This document shows, piece by piece, positions 6,033 through 6,705 of a stretch of DNA of 6,705 nucleotides (the stretch's first letter is position 1; each line of letters opens with the position of its first letter). Origin of the DNA: Gammaproteobacteria bacterium (GTDB lineage Bacteria; Pseudomonadota; Gammaproteobacteria; Pseudomonadales; Pseudomonadaceae); assembly GCA_012735335.1 (NCBI GenBank), contig JAAYHO010000229.1, positions 1 to 6,705 of the forward strand, given 5' to 3'. The notes under the pieces were generated by a model. That model searched no databases. It worked only from the letters and a program-made list of their open reading frames with translations, and was not told the DNA's origin. A program made the position numbers and the translations under genes.

Positions 6033-6197
6033 ATGAGCAGGTCGGGTTATGGCTGGCGCTGGGCCTACAGAACACTGATCAGTTATCACGTCAGCCGGAA
6101 GAAGGCCTTCTATCTCGCTACCCGTTACTGGATTACTGGGGATACCGGAAGATTCAGAAGTCATGGCGGCTTCCGCATGTCCCGCCTGCGTAAATAA
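6033..6197 (+). CDS. Possible small basic protein, unrecognised
   Basis: This is an open frame of 54 codons from ATG 6033 (GGAG at 6023-6026, 6 nt upstream), or 58 codons from ATG 6021. The predicted product is strongly basic and aromatic, for example SRSGYGWRWAYRTLISYHV near the N-terminus and FRSHGGFRMSRLRK at the end, with few acidic residues. It has no signal peptide, lipobox or family I recognise. Codon use includes several AGA and AGG, unlike the tad genes, which counts against it or points to a foreign or poorly expressed gene. It lies alone between fppA and the PAS gene. It may equally be a chance frame; confidence is low. Confidence 0.25.
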   Translation: MSRSGYGWRWAYRTLISYHVSRKKAFYLATRYWITGDTGRFRSHGGFRMSRLRK

Positions 6198-6335
6198 CCT
6201 CACAGCAACCAGTGCGCTTTGACCCCTTGATGGTCGCAGTCTACTTTCTGGGGTAGAGGAGCGTTGACAAGCCTGTATGTGGCCGCGTTGCCTGCCGCTC
6301 ATCAACCAGGGCAACAGTATCTTGAAGTGGCGACT

Positions 6336-6705
6336 ATGAATAAATTCTGGCATTGGGGTAAGAAGGGGAGCTTGCCGGGACTGGTAGACTCGCCCGAGTT
6401 GCTGCACGGTGAGGGCAGCTTATATTTCATATTGAACGAGGAAGGGCTGGTAGTCGATGCCAGTCCCGCGTTGCGGCGCCTGCTGCCGGATGGGCTTCTG
6501 GTGAAGCCTGTGCCGTTGTCCGAGTTCATGGCCCAGCCAGCTGCGGAATTGAATGGTTCGGCGCAATATTGGCCGGCACATATATCCTCCCTGGTGCTCA
6601 GGTCCCGCAGTGGTGCCCACAGGTATTTTCAGGCGGGCCTGCTGTCGAGCGGCGATGGCTGGTTGATGCATCTGTTGGAGAATACCGAGCTGATACTGCG
6701 GATGC
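6336..6705 (+). CDS. PAS-like domain protein, N-terminal part (probable sensor kinase, PprA-like), 3'-truncated
   Basis: The first 123 residues of a gene that runs off the right edge. Residues about 28-118 look like a PAS sensory domain: SLYFILNEEGLVVDASPALR at 28-47 (the usual 'glimpse of what is or was' opening), a middle helix LSEFM at 61-65, then SSLVLRSRSGAHRYFQAGLL at 84-103 and GWLMHLLENTELI at 108-120 as the closing strands. There is no signal peptide or membrane segment in the visible part, so sensing is probably cytoplasmic. The catalytic end is not visible; a histidine kinase is the likeliest, and next to fppA the PprA sensor of P. aeruginosa is the obvious parallel. A diguanylate cyclase or other PAS protein remains possible. 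The start ATG at 6336 has a weak GAAG at 6324-6327; GTG 6327 or 6279 are in-frame alternatives. Confidence 0.75.
   Translation, partial: MNKFWHWGKKGSLPGLVDSPELLHGEGSLYFILNEEGLVVDASPALRRLLPDGLLVKPVPLSEFMAQPAAELNGSAQYWPAHISSLVLRSRSGAHRYFQAGLLSSGDGWLMHLLENTELILRM

Larger units (their letters stand above)
5812..6335. other. Divergent intergenic region between fppA and the PAS gene
   Basis: This 524-bp region separates two divergent genes, and so should hold both promoters. It contains an 8-bp inverted repeat (5946-5969), a weak sigma-54-like element (5970-5985), a 12-bp palindrome (6100-6111) and a possible small basic ORF (6033-6197). A perfect TTGACA at 6264-6269 has no acceptable -10 at 16-18 nt. 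I see no tRNA, no convincing intrinsic terminator and no mobile element. Confidence 0.6.

Noticed and set aside
5870..6193. 107-codon plus-strand frame in the fppA/PAS intergenic region
   Set aside because: It overlaps the upstream region of fppA, shows no family signature or ribosome site, and competes with another frame; not supported as a gene.
6264..6269. Perfect TTGACA as a -35 box for the PAS gene
   Set aside because: No acceptable -10 hexamer lies 16-18 nt downstream (the bases there read about CGTTGCC).
6015..6407. 130-codon minus-strand frame overlapping the start of the PAS gene
   Set aside because: Its product has no recognisable domain and overlaps the start of the better supported PAS-like gene.

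Overview
The window is a high-GC stretch from a gammaproteobacterium, most likely a Pseudomonas relative. The gene order tadA-tadB-tadC-tadD followed by a small DUF3613-like gene, with a prepilin peptidase and a PAS-domain signalling gene nearby, resembles the flp-tad-rcp locus of Pseudomonas aeruginosa. This assignment rests on gene content and protein motifs only; no database search was possible.

Layout: (1) Positions 1-3944 hold the distal part of a Tad (tight adherence, Flp pilus) operon on the plus strand. It contains the 3' part of the secretion ATPase gene tadA (cut by the left edge), the inner-membrane platform genes tadB and tadC, the TPR lipoprotein gene tadD with an unusually long Ala/Pro-rich tail, and a small exported DUF3613-like protein. 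The tadA/B, tadB/C and tadC/D junctions are all 4-bp ATGA stop/start overlaps, so the operon is probably translationally coupled. (2) A 141-bp gap (3945-4085) contains a perfect 10-bp inverted repeat. (3) Positions 4086-5293 hold two coupled lipoprotein genes. The second has a clear FlgO-family domain; the first looks like a diverged relative. (4) On the minus strand, convergent with the lipoproteins, lies a small GxGD prepilin peptidase (FppA/TadV type). (5) A region of about 520 bp (5812-6335) holds inverted repeats and a possible small basic ORF. (6) The start of a plus-strand gene for a PAS-like protein, cut by the right edge, occupies 6336-6705.

How the parts probably work together: FppA processes the Flp prepilin (not in this window), TadA powers assembly on the TadB/TadC platform, and TadD supports the outer-membrane side of the machine. 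The PAS protein may be the sensor of a regulatory pair, as PprA is in P. aeruginosa. The most unusual element is the FlgO-type lipoprotein pair placed where P. aeruginosa carries tadG. FlgO is known as a flagellum-associated outer-membrane lipoprotein in Vibrio, so this pair may be an outer-membrane accessory of the Tad machine. That role is inference.
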